From contig NZ_JAVDSH010000009.1 in NCBI RefSeq assembly GCF_031455195.1, positions 1 through 64,000 on the forward strand: 64,000 nucleotides of DNA. The letters are read 5' to 3'. This document shows, in pieces, positions 43,717 through 52,480 of this stretch; position 1 is the first letter of the stretch, and every line of letters begins with the position of its first letter. Source of the stretch: Arthrobacter nitroguajacolicus_D (GTDB lineage Bacteria; Actinomycetota; Actinomycetes; Actinomycetales; Micrococcaceae). Below the pieces are notes generated by a model. It was not told where the DNA came from and did no database searches. It saw nothing but the letters and a program-made list of their open reading frames with translations. The position numbers and the translations under genes were made by a program.

Positions 43717-46700
43717 GTGGCAGGAGTGACGCACGGGGTTCTTCCGGAGCGCTCGGTCGGGCGGCAGGGATGGCCACTCTTTTTGGTGCCCGTCGCTTTG
43801 TGCTTGGCATTGCTGGCTGTCGGTTTGGCCAGCGGGGCAGGAACGACGACGGCTCAACTCGCCGGCGATTTGGCGATCCTTCTGGCTGCACTCACCGCGC
43901 TGACCACCCACGCCCGCGCCGTACTGAAAAAACGCCGCAACTCTGTGGGCCGGTGGTTTGTCGTCGCCGGGTTGGCGCTCTGGTCAGTCGGCCAAGCAGT
44001 GTGGACCGTCAACGGCATTACGCTCAACCACGAATACCCCTTCCCGTCCTTCGCCGACATCGGCTTTGTCTGGTATGCGCTCCCGGTTTCTGTTGGCTTG
44101 GTTCTGCTGCTCCGCGGCCAAGGGCTGCGGCTCCCCTTGCGCCGGACCATCCTGGACGCCGGCGTCGTGGCCAGTTCCACTTTCTTCATCGCTTGGAGTT
44201 CGGTGCTGGGGCCTTTGGCCGCCGATAAGGACCAGGACGCTTTCGCCCATGCGACGCAGATGGCGTATCCCATCGCAGACGTCTTCATGGTCTCAGTAGT
44301 GATCGTCCTGACCATGCGGGCCGCCCGCGGACGAAGGCTGCCCTGGCTGAGCATGGGTCTCGGCTTCTGGATCCTCGCCATCACCGACCTTGCGTACATG
44401 CGCTTCACCCTCGAAGGCATCACAGGTGTCACCGGATCGCCCCTGGCCCTGGGATGGGTTCTCGCTTTCCTGCTGGTAGGGCTCAGCCCTCTGCTCCCCG
44501 AAGCCGGCAGCACGCGGAAGGACGGGCGCGCCTACGCTGCGGCCCTGGAACTCCTCCCCTACCTGCCCGTTTTCAGCGCTGTGTTCTTCTCCCGCAGCCG
44601 CCCCATCGGCGAGGACCGCATCCTGCTGGTCACCGGCCTGGTGGTGGTGGTTTTCGTGATCGTGCGGCAGGTGCTGATCGTCGTCGAAAATGTGACCCTG
44701 ACCAGGGACCTTGAGACGAAGGTGGCCCAGCGCACAGCGGAACTTGAGGGGCTCGGCGCGATCGTCAACTCCTCAGGCGACGCCATCATTGGCGAGACGC
44801 CCGACGGAGTGATCACCAGCTGGAACCCCGGCGCCGAACGTATTTTCGGTTACCCGGCCTCCGAAGCACTCGGCCGGAAGGGCGACTTCTTCGTTCCACA
44901 GCACCTGATGGAAACAGAGCGCCTGGCCTTGGAGAGCACAGCGCAAAGCGGCGAGGTGCACAACTACGAATCCCTCCGTCTCCGCGGAGACGGTGCCACC
45001 ATCCCCGTCTCCGTGACCCTGTCCCCCATCCGCAGCGAGTCAGGCATCCGGGGCGTGGCAACCATCTCACGGGACATCACCGAACGCCGGGCCGCCGAAG
45101 CCGAACTGCTCGCGGCACGCGAATCCGCACTCGAAGCCAGCCGACTCAAGTCAGAGTTCCTGGCCACCATGAGCCACGAAATCCGGACCCCCCTCAACGC
45201 CGTCATCGGGCTGACCTCCCTGATGATGGACACACCCCTCAGCGAGGGCCAGCGACAGTACGCCCAAGGCGTGAAGGGCGCAGGCGAGGTCCTCCTGACA
45301 CTCATCAACGACATCCTGGACTTCTCCAAGTTGGAAGCGGGGAAGGTGGACTTGGACGTGAACGCGTTCGACCCGCGGGCTTTGGTGGACGAAGTGGCCG
45401 GACTTGTCGCAGAAGCCGCCCAAGCCAAGAACCTGGAACTCATCTCCTACTGCCACCCTGCCGTCCCGGAACGGCTCATGGGTGACGCCGGACGCATCCG
45501 GCAAATCCTGGTGAACCTCGCCTCCAACGCCGTGAAGTTCACACCCGCCGGGGAAGTTGAAATCCAGGTCTCAGTCCTCGACGAGGACAAGCACAAAGCC
45601 TCCCTCCGCTTCGAGGTCCGCGACACAGGAATAGGCATTAGCGCCGAGGACCATCACAAACTCTTCGAATCCTTCGCGCAGGCGGACGCCTCCACTACGC
45701 GACGCTACGGTGGTACCGGCCTGGGCCTTGCCATTTCACGCCGGCTCACGGAGGTCATGGGTGGCGAAATCGGCCTGGACAGTGAGCCGGGAAATGGCAG
45801 CAAATTCTGGTTCGTGCTGGACCTGCCCATCGGGCCCCCGGCCTCAGACACCGCTGCCCTGCCTGCCTCGCTCTCGGGACGCCGGGTGCTGGTGGTCGAC
45901 GACAATGCAACCAACCGCCTGGTGCTGGAAACCCAGCTGGCCAGCTGGGGGATGCTGCCCGTTGCCGTCCCCGACGCCGCAAGCGCCATGCTCGCATACC
46001 GCTCGGCCATAGCAGCCGCTGAACCCTACGACATTGCCGTGGTGGACATGTGCATGCCCGACACCGATGGACTGGAACTGGCACGACAAATAAACCATGA
46101 AAGCAACGGCTCTGGCGGCCCCGGCATCATCCTGCTGACCTCCACCATGATGGTGGACCGGGAGGACCTCGTCTCGGCCGGCATCCGGGAATACCTCACC
46201 AAACCAGTGCGCAGTTCCGAGTTCTACAACCGGATCCTACGGCTCATGTCCACCAGGAAAATCGGCGGCCCTTCAGCGGCAGCGCCCTCAGCGGCGCCTG
46301 TATCACCATCTCCGGTGCACCGGGCCGGCAGGCTCCTGGTCGCAGAAGACAACCAAGTCAACCAACTCGTGGCTCGCGGCATGGCCAACCGGCTCGGCTA
46401 CGACGTGGACATCGTAGAAGACGGGGCCCAAGCCGTCGCAGCGGCGCTCACCGGTGCCTACGCCGCCGTCCTCATGGACTGCCACATGCCGGTCATGGAC
46501 GGCTTCGACGCAACCAAGGCCATCCGCTCACGCAACGGCCACGCTTCCCGGATCCCCATCATCGCCATGACGGCCGGGGCCCTGAACGAAGACCGCGAAC
46601 GCTGCTTCGCCGCCGGAATGGACGACTACGTCAGCAAGCCCGTAGACCTTGCCACGTTGCGGGAAGTACTCGGACGCTGGGTGCCGGAGGACGACGCGCC

Positions 46701-47094
46701 ACAGGCGGCGGCAGCACCGCCGTCGACCGCTGTTGTCCTGGATGAGCAACGGCTGCAGATCCTCCGCGACCTCGGACCCGGGGACGGTCTGGGCCTGCTG
46801 CCCGACGCGGTCAGGGCTTTCCGAGAGGACGCCCAAGGCGCCGTGGAAAAGCTCCAAGCCGGACTGGATGGTGGGCAAGCCGCTGCCGTGGAGGAAGCCG
46901 CCCACAAACTTGCCGGCGCTGCAGCCAACATTGGTGCGGTCGGCGCGGCGGACCTTTGCAGGAACCTGGAGCGGCTCGGGCGCGAAGCGGGCCCGGACTT
47001 CGCCGTTACCGGGCCGGGATTGCTCGTCGAACTTCGAGCGGAACTCGCCCGGGTGGATGATGCCCTCGGTCGCACACTATTGGGAGCGCCATGA
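43717..47094 (+). CDS. Membrane hybrid histidine kinase (PAS-HisKA-HATPase-REC-REC-HPt)
   Basis: About 1125 aa from a GTG at 43717 (GGGG 5 bases upstream); an ATG at 43645 opens the same frame. Residues 1-330 hold about nine to ten membrane helices forming a MASE-like sensor. Then PAS (about 345-455), HisKA with SHEIRTPLNAVIG (His near 487), HATPase (NLASNAVKF, DTGIGIS, GGTGLGLAIS), receiver 1 (VLVVDDN, VVDMCMPD, LTKPV), receiver 2 (VAEDNQVNQ, LMDCHMPVMDG, VSKPV) and a C-terminal HPt domain (AAHKLAGAAANIGA). A complete internal phosphorelay is therefore present. Overlaps the response regulator gene by 4 bases, its obvious partner. Confidence 0.93.
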   Translation: MAGVTHGVLPERSVGRQGWPLFLVPVALCLALLAVGLASGAGTTTAQLAGDLAILLAALTALTTHARAVLKKRRNSVGRWFVVAGLALWSVGQAVWTVNGITLNHEYPFPSFADIGFVWYALPVSVGLVLLLRGQGLRLPLRRTILDAGVVASSTFFIAWSSVLGPLAADKDQDAFAHATQMAYPIADVFMVSVVIVLTMRAARGRRLPWLSMGLGFWILAITDLAYMRFTLEGITGVTGSPLALGWVLAFLLVGLSPLLPEAGSTRKDGRAYAAALELLPYLPVFSAVFFSRSRPIGEDRILLVTGLVVVVFVIVRQVLIVVENVTLTRDLETKVAQRTAELEGLGAIVNSSGDAIIGETPDGVITSWNPGAERIFGYPASEALGRKGDFFVPQHLMETERLALESTAQSGEVHNYESLRLRGDGATIPVSVTLSPIRSESGIRGVATISRDITERRAAEAELLAARESALEASRLKSEFLATMSHEIRTPLNAVIGLTSLMMDTPLSEGQRQYAQGVKGAGEVLLTLINDILDFSKLEAGKVDLDVNAFDPRALVDEVAGLVAEAAQAKNLELISYCHPAVPERLMGDAGRIRQILVNLASNAVKFTPAGEVEIQVSVLDEDKHKASLRFEVRDTGIGISAEDHHKLFESFAQADASTTRRYGGTGLGLAISRRLTEVMGGEIGLDSEPGNGSKFWFVLDLPIGPPASDTAALPASLSGRRVLVVDDNATNRLVLETQLASWGMLPVAVPDAASAMLAYRSAIAAAEPYDIAVVDMCMPDTDGLELARQINHESNGSGGPGIILLTSTMMVDREDLVSAGIREYLTKPVRSSEFYNRILRLMSTRKIGGPSAAAPSAAPVSPSPVHRAGRLLVAEDNQVNQLVARGMANRLGYDVDIVEDGAQAVAAALTGAYAAVLMDCHMPVMDGFDATKAIRSRNGHASRIPIIAMTAGALNEDRERCFAAGMDDYVSKPVDLATLREVLGRWVPEDDAPQAAAAPPSTAVVLDEQRLQILRDLGPGDGLGLLPDAVRAFREDAQGAVEKLQAGLDGGQAAAVEEAAHKLAGAAANIGAVGAADLCRNLERLGREAGPDFAVTGPGLLVELRAELARVDDALGRTLLGAP

Positions 47095-48017
47095 AAGTAC
47101 TGATCGCCGATGACGACCAGATCTCCCGGATGATCACCAAGGCCGCCGTCGAGCAGTCGGGCCACGAATGCATCGTGGCGGTGGACGGCGACTCAGCCTG
47201 GGAGCTCTACCAGGCGCACGCGCCGGAGGCCGTAGTCACGGACCTGATGATGCCCGGACTGAACGGACTCGATCTGTGCAGGGCGATCCGTTCCTCCGAG
47301 GACGACAACTACACGTACGTAATCCTGGTGACCTCGCACGGATCACGGAAGGACGTGCTGGCTGGAATGGAAGCCGGGGCGGACGATTACGTGACCAAAC
47401 CCCTGGACCCCTTCAACCTGCACATCCGGCTCCTCGCCGCCCAACGGATCACGTCCTTACACTCGGACCTGGCCAAGTATCGGACCGCCCTCAGCAACCA
47501 GGCCCGGACCGACCCGTTGACCAAACTGCACAACAGGCTCAAGCTGACGGAGGACCTTGGCGAACTCCACAACCGGGGCGACTGCCCGCCCCGGGACTAC
47601 TGCCTGGCCATGGTGGACGTGGACAACTTCAAGAGCTACAACGACATCTATGGGCACCAGGCGGGCGACTCCGCCCTGGTGGCCATCGCCTCCACCCTGG
47701 CCCGCGAAGTCCGGGAGTCGGACGGCGTATACCGGTTCGGCGGCGAAGAATTCCTGCTGGTGCTGGGAGAACAGTCGGAGGAAACTGCCGCTGTGATCCT
47801 GGAACGGGTCCGCTCCGCCGTACATGACTTACGGATCGAGCACTCGGGCGACCCCGACGGTGTCCTGACCATCAGCGCCGGAGTCTCGGCCTTCACCCAG
47901 GGGCATCGCGCTGGCGCTGAGCAGCTCCTGCGCGAAGCCGACCTGGCCCTGTATGCGGCCAAGGCCTCCGGACGGAACCGTGTGACGCTGGCCAGCGCCC
48001 TCATTACTGACCGTTGA
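47091..48017 (+). CDS. Response regulator with diguanylate cyclase output (REC-GGDEF)
   Basis: 308 aa. Receiver domain (1-120) with IADDD, phospho-Asp in VVTDLMMPGLNG and Lys in VTKPLDPF. GGDEF domain (about 140-305) with NRLKLTEDL, VDVDNFKSYNDIYGH and the active GGEEF signature; RxxD (RESD) five residues before it matches the inhibitory I-site. It should make c-di-GMP when phosphorylated through the upstream HPt. Its end overlaps the convergent PIG-L gene by 14 bases. Confidence 0.93.
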   Translation: MKVLIADDDQISRMITKAAVEQSGHECIVAVDGDSAWELYQAHAPEAVVTDLMMPGLNGLDLCRAIRSSEDDNYTYVILVTSHGSRKDVLAGMEAGADDYVTKPLDPFNLHIRLLAAQRITSLHSDLAKYRTALSNQARTDPLTKLHNRLKLTEDLGELHNRGDCPPRDYCLAMVDVDNFKSYNDIYGHQAGDSALVAIASTLAREVRESDGVYRFGGEEFLLVLGEQSEETAAVILERVRSAVHDLRIEHSGDPDGVLTISAGVSAFTQGHRAGAEQLLREADLALYAAKASGRNRVTLASALITDR

Positions 48018-48810
48018 TGACACCGGGAACAAAGTACGTTTCCGGTTTCAAGGGGATCTCCCCATCGGGGAAGAGTGCATCCGCTTGCGTGGCGTACTCC
48101 CTGATCCGGGGCGGCTTCGCGGACAGTCCGTGGTCCCAGGACCACGGCACGTAGCCCAGGCCTTGCATATGGGGTTCATCGGGTTGCTGGGTCAGGTCGT
48201 AGGGAAAATCCGAATACAGGACCAGATTGTCCGGGTGGCCTTCGCCCAGCTCGCGGGTCATGAGGTGATCTACATGCTTGCCCACTCCGGCAGGGCAAAA
48301 GAGCAGCTCGGCTTGGGTTTGGGCCAGGAGTGCGGCGACGTCGGTGCGGAGCTCACGGATGAGCGACCGATCGCCCCTGGCTATCCGGCCCATGGCGATA
48401 TCAAACCGGTACGTGGGGTAACGGTGGGTGAACTCGGGGAGGAGCCGTTCCCACGCACTGCTTCCCAGCCGTGGAGGCTTCCGACGGCGCCGAAAGAGCG
48501 CATCGACTTCGCCCAAGTGGATGGACTGGATGCCCATGCGTTCCAAGACGGCCCGGTCCTCAGCCTGCCTGGCCCCGTACAGTTGGGCCGCGTCGCCGAT
48601 GGTGCATTGGCGCAGGAAGGAGCGCGCCGCCCTGGTGTGCGGTTGATCCGTAGCCTCGGTGAAGATCGTTGCGACGATGATCTGGCGGCCCTGGGCTTGT
48701 GCCTCCATGAGCGCACCGCACGACAACACGGCGTCATCCAAGTGGGGTGACAGGAACAACCACGGCGCATCGCCCTCCAACGAACGTCCGATCCTGGTTC
48801 GGTACGGCAT
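48004..48810 (-). CDS. PIG-L family deacetylase
   Basis: 268 aa zinc-dependent N-deacetylase of the PIG-L/LmbE fold: FLSPHLDDAVLSCG gives the His-Asp-Asp metal site and PAGVGKHVDHLMTR the third His. It acts on N-acetyl sugars of glycolipids or thiol precursors. Last gene of the second glycan operon; its ATG follows directly on the stop of the GT4 gene (TGAATG), with AAAGGG as ribosome site. Confidence 0.9.
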   Translation of the reverse strand: MPYRTRIGRSLEGDAPWLFLSPHLDDAVLSCGALMEAQAQGRQIIVATIFTEATDQPHTRAARSFLRQCTIGDAAQLYGARQAEDRAVLERMGIQSIHLGEVDALFRRRRKPPRLGSSAWERLLPEFTHRYPTYRFDIAMGRIARGDRSLIRELRTDVAALLAQTQAELLFCPAGVGKHVDHLMTRELGEGHPDNLVLYSDFPYDLTQQPDEPHMQGLGYVPWSWDHGLSAKPPRIREYATQADALFPDGEIPLKPETYFVPGVINGQ

Positions 48811-49959
48811 TCAAGCCCTTTCATGGGTTGTGGGGTTGAGCTGATCCGTGTGGGTGCCACTGAGCGCGGCCAATGAGTCGTTGTAGGACTGGGCCTGCTT
48901 CTCAGCGAGTGCATCCCAGTTGTAGCCGGCTGCGAACTCGCGCCCGAGCGCGCCGGCCTCTTCCAGCCCTGGCTGGGCGTATCTGATGGCGATTTCCTCC
49001 GCAAAGGCATCCACATCGAAAGCTTCTACGAGCCACCCCGCACCCCGCGGCACGATCTCCCGGAGGCATGGAATATTGAAGGTGATGACAGGGGTGCCCG
49101 TGGCCAACGCGTCTATAGCTACCAAGCCGAACGTCTCATGGCGCGAAGGCACCACCACCAGCCGGGCATTGCTGAGCGCCTGGAACTTCTCCTCACCGCT
49201 AAGCCACCCGAGCATCTTTATCCTGCTGGTGAGCCCGGCGTCCCGGATGGCCGCCCGAAGCCGGGCTTCATCCGGGCCCGCTCCCGCGATCAGCAAATTG
49301 CCATCGACACGGTCGCAGCATTTGCTCCAGGCGGCCAAGAGAAGGTCGAGGCCCTTATGCCCGTACTCCAGGCGCCCGATGAAAAGGACATCCGCGCCCG
49401 GGTGCGGCGCTGGTATCCACGCTGCAGGATCAACCCCGTTTCCGATCACGTCCACATGGAGCCCCGGATTCAGGCCGGTCAGGCGGTCCGCGATCCCCTG
49501 CGAAACGGAAATCAGGCGTCGGTGTTTCCGGACACCCAGGCGTTCAATCCAATGCAACGGAAGCTTGTACTGTCGCGCTTTCTCCTCGGCATGCAACCAC
49601 TGCACCACACCCACCGTGGGGCGAGCCGTCCACAACGGTGCCGCCATGGTGGAGAACGGGGCGAAGAAATCCTCCACTACCAAATCCGCCATGGCACGAC
49701 GCCGACGAACCTCGAAAGGCAAGCGCGCCACGTAGGTCAGCAGGCGGGCCAGCCTGTTCCGCCCGTCACCGAAACCGATTGGCACATAGTGAACGCCGTC
49801 CTCGACCCGTTCCTGCCAGCCCGGGTAACGGGTGGTCAACACTGTGACGTGGAAACCCCGCACTGCAAGGCGGCGGTTGATCTCGTGGGTACGGACAGAA
49901 CCCCCGCCCGCGCCAGGCATGCGTGGATCCTCGAAACCCAAATGCAGAACCCTCATCAT
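48811..49959 (-). CDS. GT4 family glycosyltransferase
   Basis: 382 aa: HLGFEDPRMPGAGGGSVRTH, QWLHAEEKA, ISVSQGIADRL, VIGNGVDPAAW, FIGRLEYGHKGLDLLLAAW, LIAGAGPDE and the donor-site block PSRHETFGLVAIDALATGTP with its E-x7-E. Starts 4 bases inside the end of the flippase-fusion gene. Sugar unknown. Confidence 0.92.
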   Translation of the reverse strand: MMRVLHLGFEDPRMPGAGGGSVRTHEINRRLAVRGFHVTVLTTRYPGWQERVEDGVHYVPIGFGDGRNRLARLLTYVARLPFEVRRRRAMADLVVEDFFAPFSTMAAPLWTARPTVGVVQWLHAEEKARQYKLPLHWIERLGVRKHRRLISVSQGIADRLTGLNPGLHVDVIGNGVDPAAWIPAPHPGADVLFIGRLEYGHKGLDLLLAAWSKCCDRVDGNLLIAGAGPDEARLRAAIRDAGLTSRIKMLGWLSGEEKFQALSNARLVVVPSRHETFGLVAIDALATGTPVITFNIPCLREIVPRGAGWLVEAFDVDAFAEEIAIRYAQPGLEEAGALGREFAAGYNWDALAEKQAQSYNDSLAALSGTHTDQLNPTTHERA

Positions 49960-52466
49960 GACCTTTCTGTCCTGTCATCCCCGGAAGAAACCCCTGTGCG
50001 GGCTTTGGGGAACCTCTCACAAAGCTCCACCACCATCACGGCCCCACAGATGGCACCAGCCACCGCGGCCGCATAGGCGATCTGTTCAGTCAACGTTCCC
50101 AGCACTGCGAAACAGGCGCCCGCTGCCCCTACGGCCAGAACTCCCAGTCCGACAAGGCGTCGCCCCGAGTGGTGGCTGAAGCACAAGAACACGCCAGCCA
50201 AGGAGCAAAGGACCAGCAGCACCAGGCCCGTACAGCCGTATCCGATCATCGTGGTCGTGGTGCGGGGCACTCCTTCGGCCGGCAAACCTGTGGCGTAGTC
50301 GTGGGCTGCCACCACCAGGAAGTAGTCCGCGTACAGCGCCAAGGCAAAGCCAGCCGCCACAACGGCCCGGCGCCACGGAAGCGTCCTCTTCCACACCGTC
50401 GCTACGACCACGGGGGCCACGGCCCATATGAAGGACAAATCCTGGCAGATGATGGAGTAGCCCAACAGAACCCCTGCTGCCGCTGGCCTCACGAAAGACT
50501 GCCACCCCGCCGAGATGTCACCGGCCTCGGGACCTGTATCTGGACCAGGACCTGTGAGGAGCAACAGCGCCGCGAGTGCCGCCACCATCCCGGACGTCTC
50601 AAGGAACGCTTGATGGCCGATCCGCAAGATCAGCGGCTCGAAGGCCACCAACACGGCAACCAGCCACGCGGCAGCACGTGTCGCCAGTCTGCGGACCACC
50701 AGGAAGCACAGGCCCACAGCCACAGCGCCCAATACCGCGTTGAATAAGCGCAATTGGAGTGCCGCGTCGACGCCCCCGCCGAACAGGATTGCGGCCCCAG
50801 ATGCCGTTCCGGTCCCGGTTCCCGTTCCTGTCCAGCTCCGGAGCAGGCCACGCTCAAGGACCAACTCACGGACAGCGAATACTGCGGCAACCACCACGAC
50901 AAATGCGGTCAAGTTGCCTGCGAGCGCCCGGGCGGCCCACGCCGACCGCGTTTTCACTGTGGAGCGGCGGCCAGCGGACCGGGCATGGTCGCCGGCTGGA
51001 CGACGTCGGGCAATCCTGAAGTCGTTCCTGTGTGGCAACAGGTTTCGTTGGTGGGCGAGGACCGCGACACCGCTGATGCCCGCCAGGCCGAGCCACAGCA
51101 GGGGTTGCAGGTAGGAAGCAGCTGCCAAAAGCACGATCAGGCCTAAGCCCAGGAGTATGAACTGCCCGGCACCCTTTCCTGGACGGGCTTCCAGTAACAA
51201 GGGCCGAGCCAAGACCACCAGGACCACTCCTGACAGGACCGCCCCGGCCGCTGAGCCCACCGCCAGGCCGGTGACGGCATCCCACTGCCATCCGGCCCAC
51301 AGTCCGCCCACCACCAGGAGGCACGAACATGCCAGGCCAAGCTGGCAACGCCGGTAAGCACGCATGGCCAGGAGGATCGTGGACAGGACCATCAGGACTG
51401 CATAGCCAAGACCCGAGGCTGCCAACCACGGCAGGAGCTGAAGGGAACCGTGATATTTCGGTGGAACTATTACGCCCGCCATGATGGGTGGTGCGGTGGC
51501 GATGATAGCGAAAGCGACAACCACGAGCTGCCCAAAGGAGGCAAACGACTCGCGTAATACCTCTCCAGTCTTGATGCCGGGGGTGCGCAACAGGGGAAAT
51601 GCCACCAAAGCCGTTCCAGCCGCCACATAGACGGGCCCCTTCGCGATGGTGGCCAGCGCCTGGAATCCTGCTGCCGCGGCAGAGCCGTTATCCAGGAAGC
51701 CAACCACTACGACGTCGACGCCCACCAGAACGGAAACGACGCACAGGACGGAGGCGATATCGCTGGTTTCGGCCCATCGCCACTTGTCCAGCAGGACCCG
51801 TGGCCGCCAACGGAGGTCCCGGTAGAAGGACCGTGGCACAACCAACGGCGCAAGGCACGCCACAACGAAGCCCAGGACCGCTCCCCCGGCACCCCAGGCC
51901 ATCACGATCACCAGCAAGCTGAAGAGCAATCTGAGGACGACCTCGCCGATGGTGGACGCTGCGTACCAGGTGAAGCGAAGCTCGCCCTGCAACCATCCGG
52001 CGGGCGCATTAACAATGAAGATGGCCAAGGCGGCCAGGGCCACTGCGGCTGCCAGGGCAGGTGTCGCCAACGCCAGGGTGACGGCCCCTGTGATGACCGC
52101 GGCCAGCATGCCTGCCAGGAACGAAACGAAGACCGAGAACGCCACTCCGTTCTGCCGTTCCCGGGAACCTTCCGGGTGGACGGCGACCACGTGCGACAAG
52201 GGCAGCGGAACCAGAGCGTTGGCAACGATTCCCACCACGCCCAGGATCATGGCTGCCGCGGCGAACATGGTGTAGTCGGCAGTCCCCAGCATGTTGGCCA
52301 TGAGAAGGGTGCAGGCATAGCTCACCACGCCCACAACCCCCGCAGAGACAGCCAGGAAACCGCTGTTCTCGGCGATTCTTACGTCGTCAGCCGGCGCTTT
52401 GTCCCGGCGTTCGGCCCTTGGCCTCGCGCGCACGGCAGTGACCGGTCTTTCCAGGGACACCTCCAC
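49956..52466 (-). CDS. Fusion of a polysaccharide flippase-like domain and a GT39-like membrane domain
   Basis: 836 aa, nearly all membrane. Residues about 30-480 hold some 12 helices in a Wzx/MATE-like arrangement (NSGFLAVSAGVVGVVSYACT, PLPLSHVVAVHPEGSRERQ, NAPAGWLQGELRFTWY). A basic, Arg-rich linker (about 485-515) follows. Residues about 520-820 resemble PMT/GT39-type enzymes (LRLFNAVLGAVAVGLCFLVV, LRIGHQAFLETSG, DYFLVVAAHD) but the usual acidic catalytic loop after the first helix is replaced by a (GT)4 repeat and GGGVD, so catalysis is doubtful. GTG start. Possibly couples lipid-linked glycan flipping with transfer or recognition. Confidence 0.72.
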   Translation of the reverse strand: MEVSLERPVTAVRARPRAERRDKAPADDVRIAENSGFLAVSAGVVGVVSYACTLLMANMLGTADYTMFAAAAMILGVVGIVANALVPLPLSHVVAVHPEGSRERQNGVAFSVFVSFLAGMLAAVITGAVTLALATPALAAAVALAALAIFIVNAPAGWLQGELRFTWYAASTIGEVVLRLLFSLLVIVMAWGAGGAVLGFVVACLAPLVVPRSFYRDLRWRPRVLLDKWRWAETSDIASVLCVVSVLVGVDVVVVGFLDNGSAAAAGFQALATIAKGPVYVAAGTALVAFPLLRTPGIKTGEVLRESFASFGQLVVVAFAIIATAPPIMAGVIVPPKYHGSLQLLPWLAASGLGYAVLMVLSTILLAMRAYRRCQLGLACSCLLVVGGLWAGWQWDAVTGLAVGSAAGAVLSGVVLVVLARPLLLEARPGKGAGQFILLGLGLIVLLAAASYLQPLLWLGLAGISGVAVLAHQRNLLPHRNDFRIARRRPAGDHARSAGRRSTVKTRSAWAARALAGNLTAFVVVVAAVFAVRELVLERGLLRSWTGTGTGTGTASGAAILFGGGVDAALQLRLFNAVLGAVAVGLCFLVVRRLATRAAAWLVAVLVAFEPLILRIGHQAFLETSGMVAALAALLLLTGPGPDTGPEAGDISAGWQSFVRPAAAGVLLGYSIICQDLSFIWAVAPVVVATVWKRTLPWRRAVVAAGFALALYADYFLVVAAHDYATGLPAEGVPRTTTTMIGYGCTGLVLLVLCSLAGVFLCFSHHSGRRLVGLGVLAVGAAGACFAVLGTLTEQIAYAAAVAGAICGAVMVVELCERFPKARTGVSSGDDRTERS

Positions 52467-52480
52467 GTATGGACCGCCCG

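Noticed and set aside
50815..50850. Hexanucleotide repeat as a phase-variation switch
   Set aside because: Six-base units cannot shift the reading frame, and the units are imperfect.
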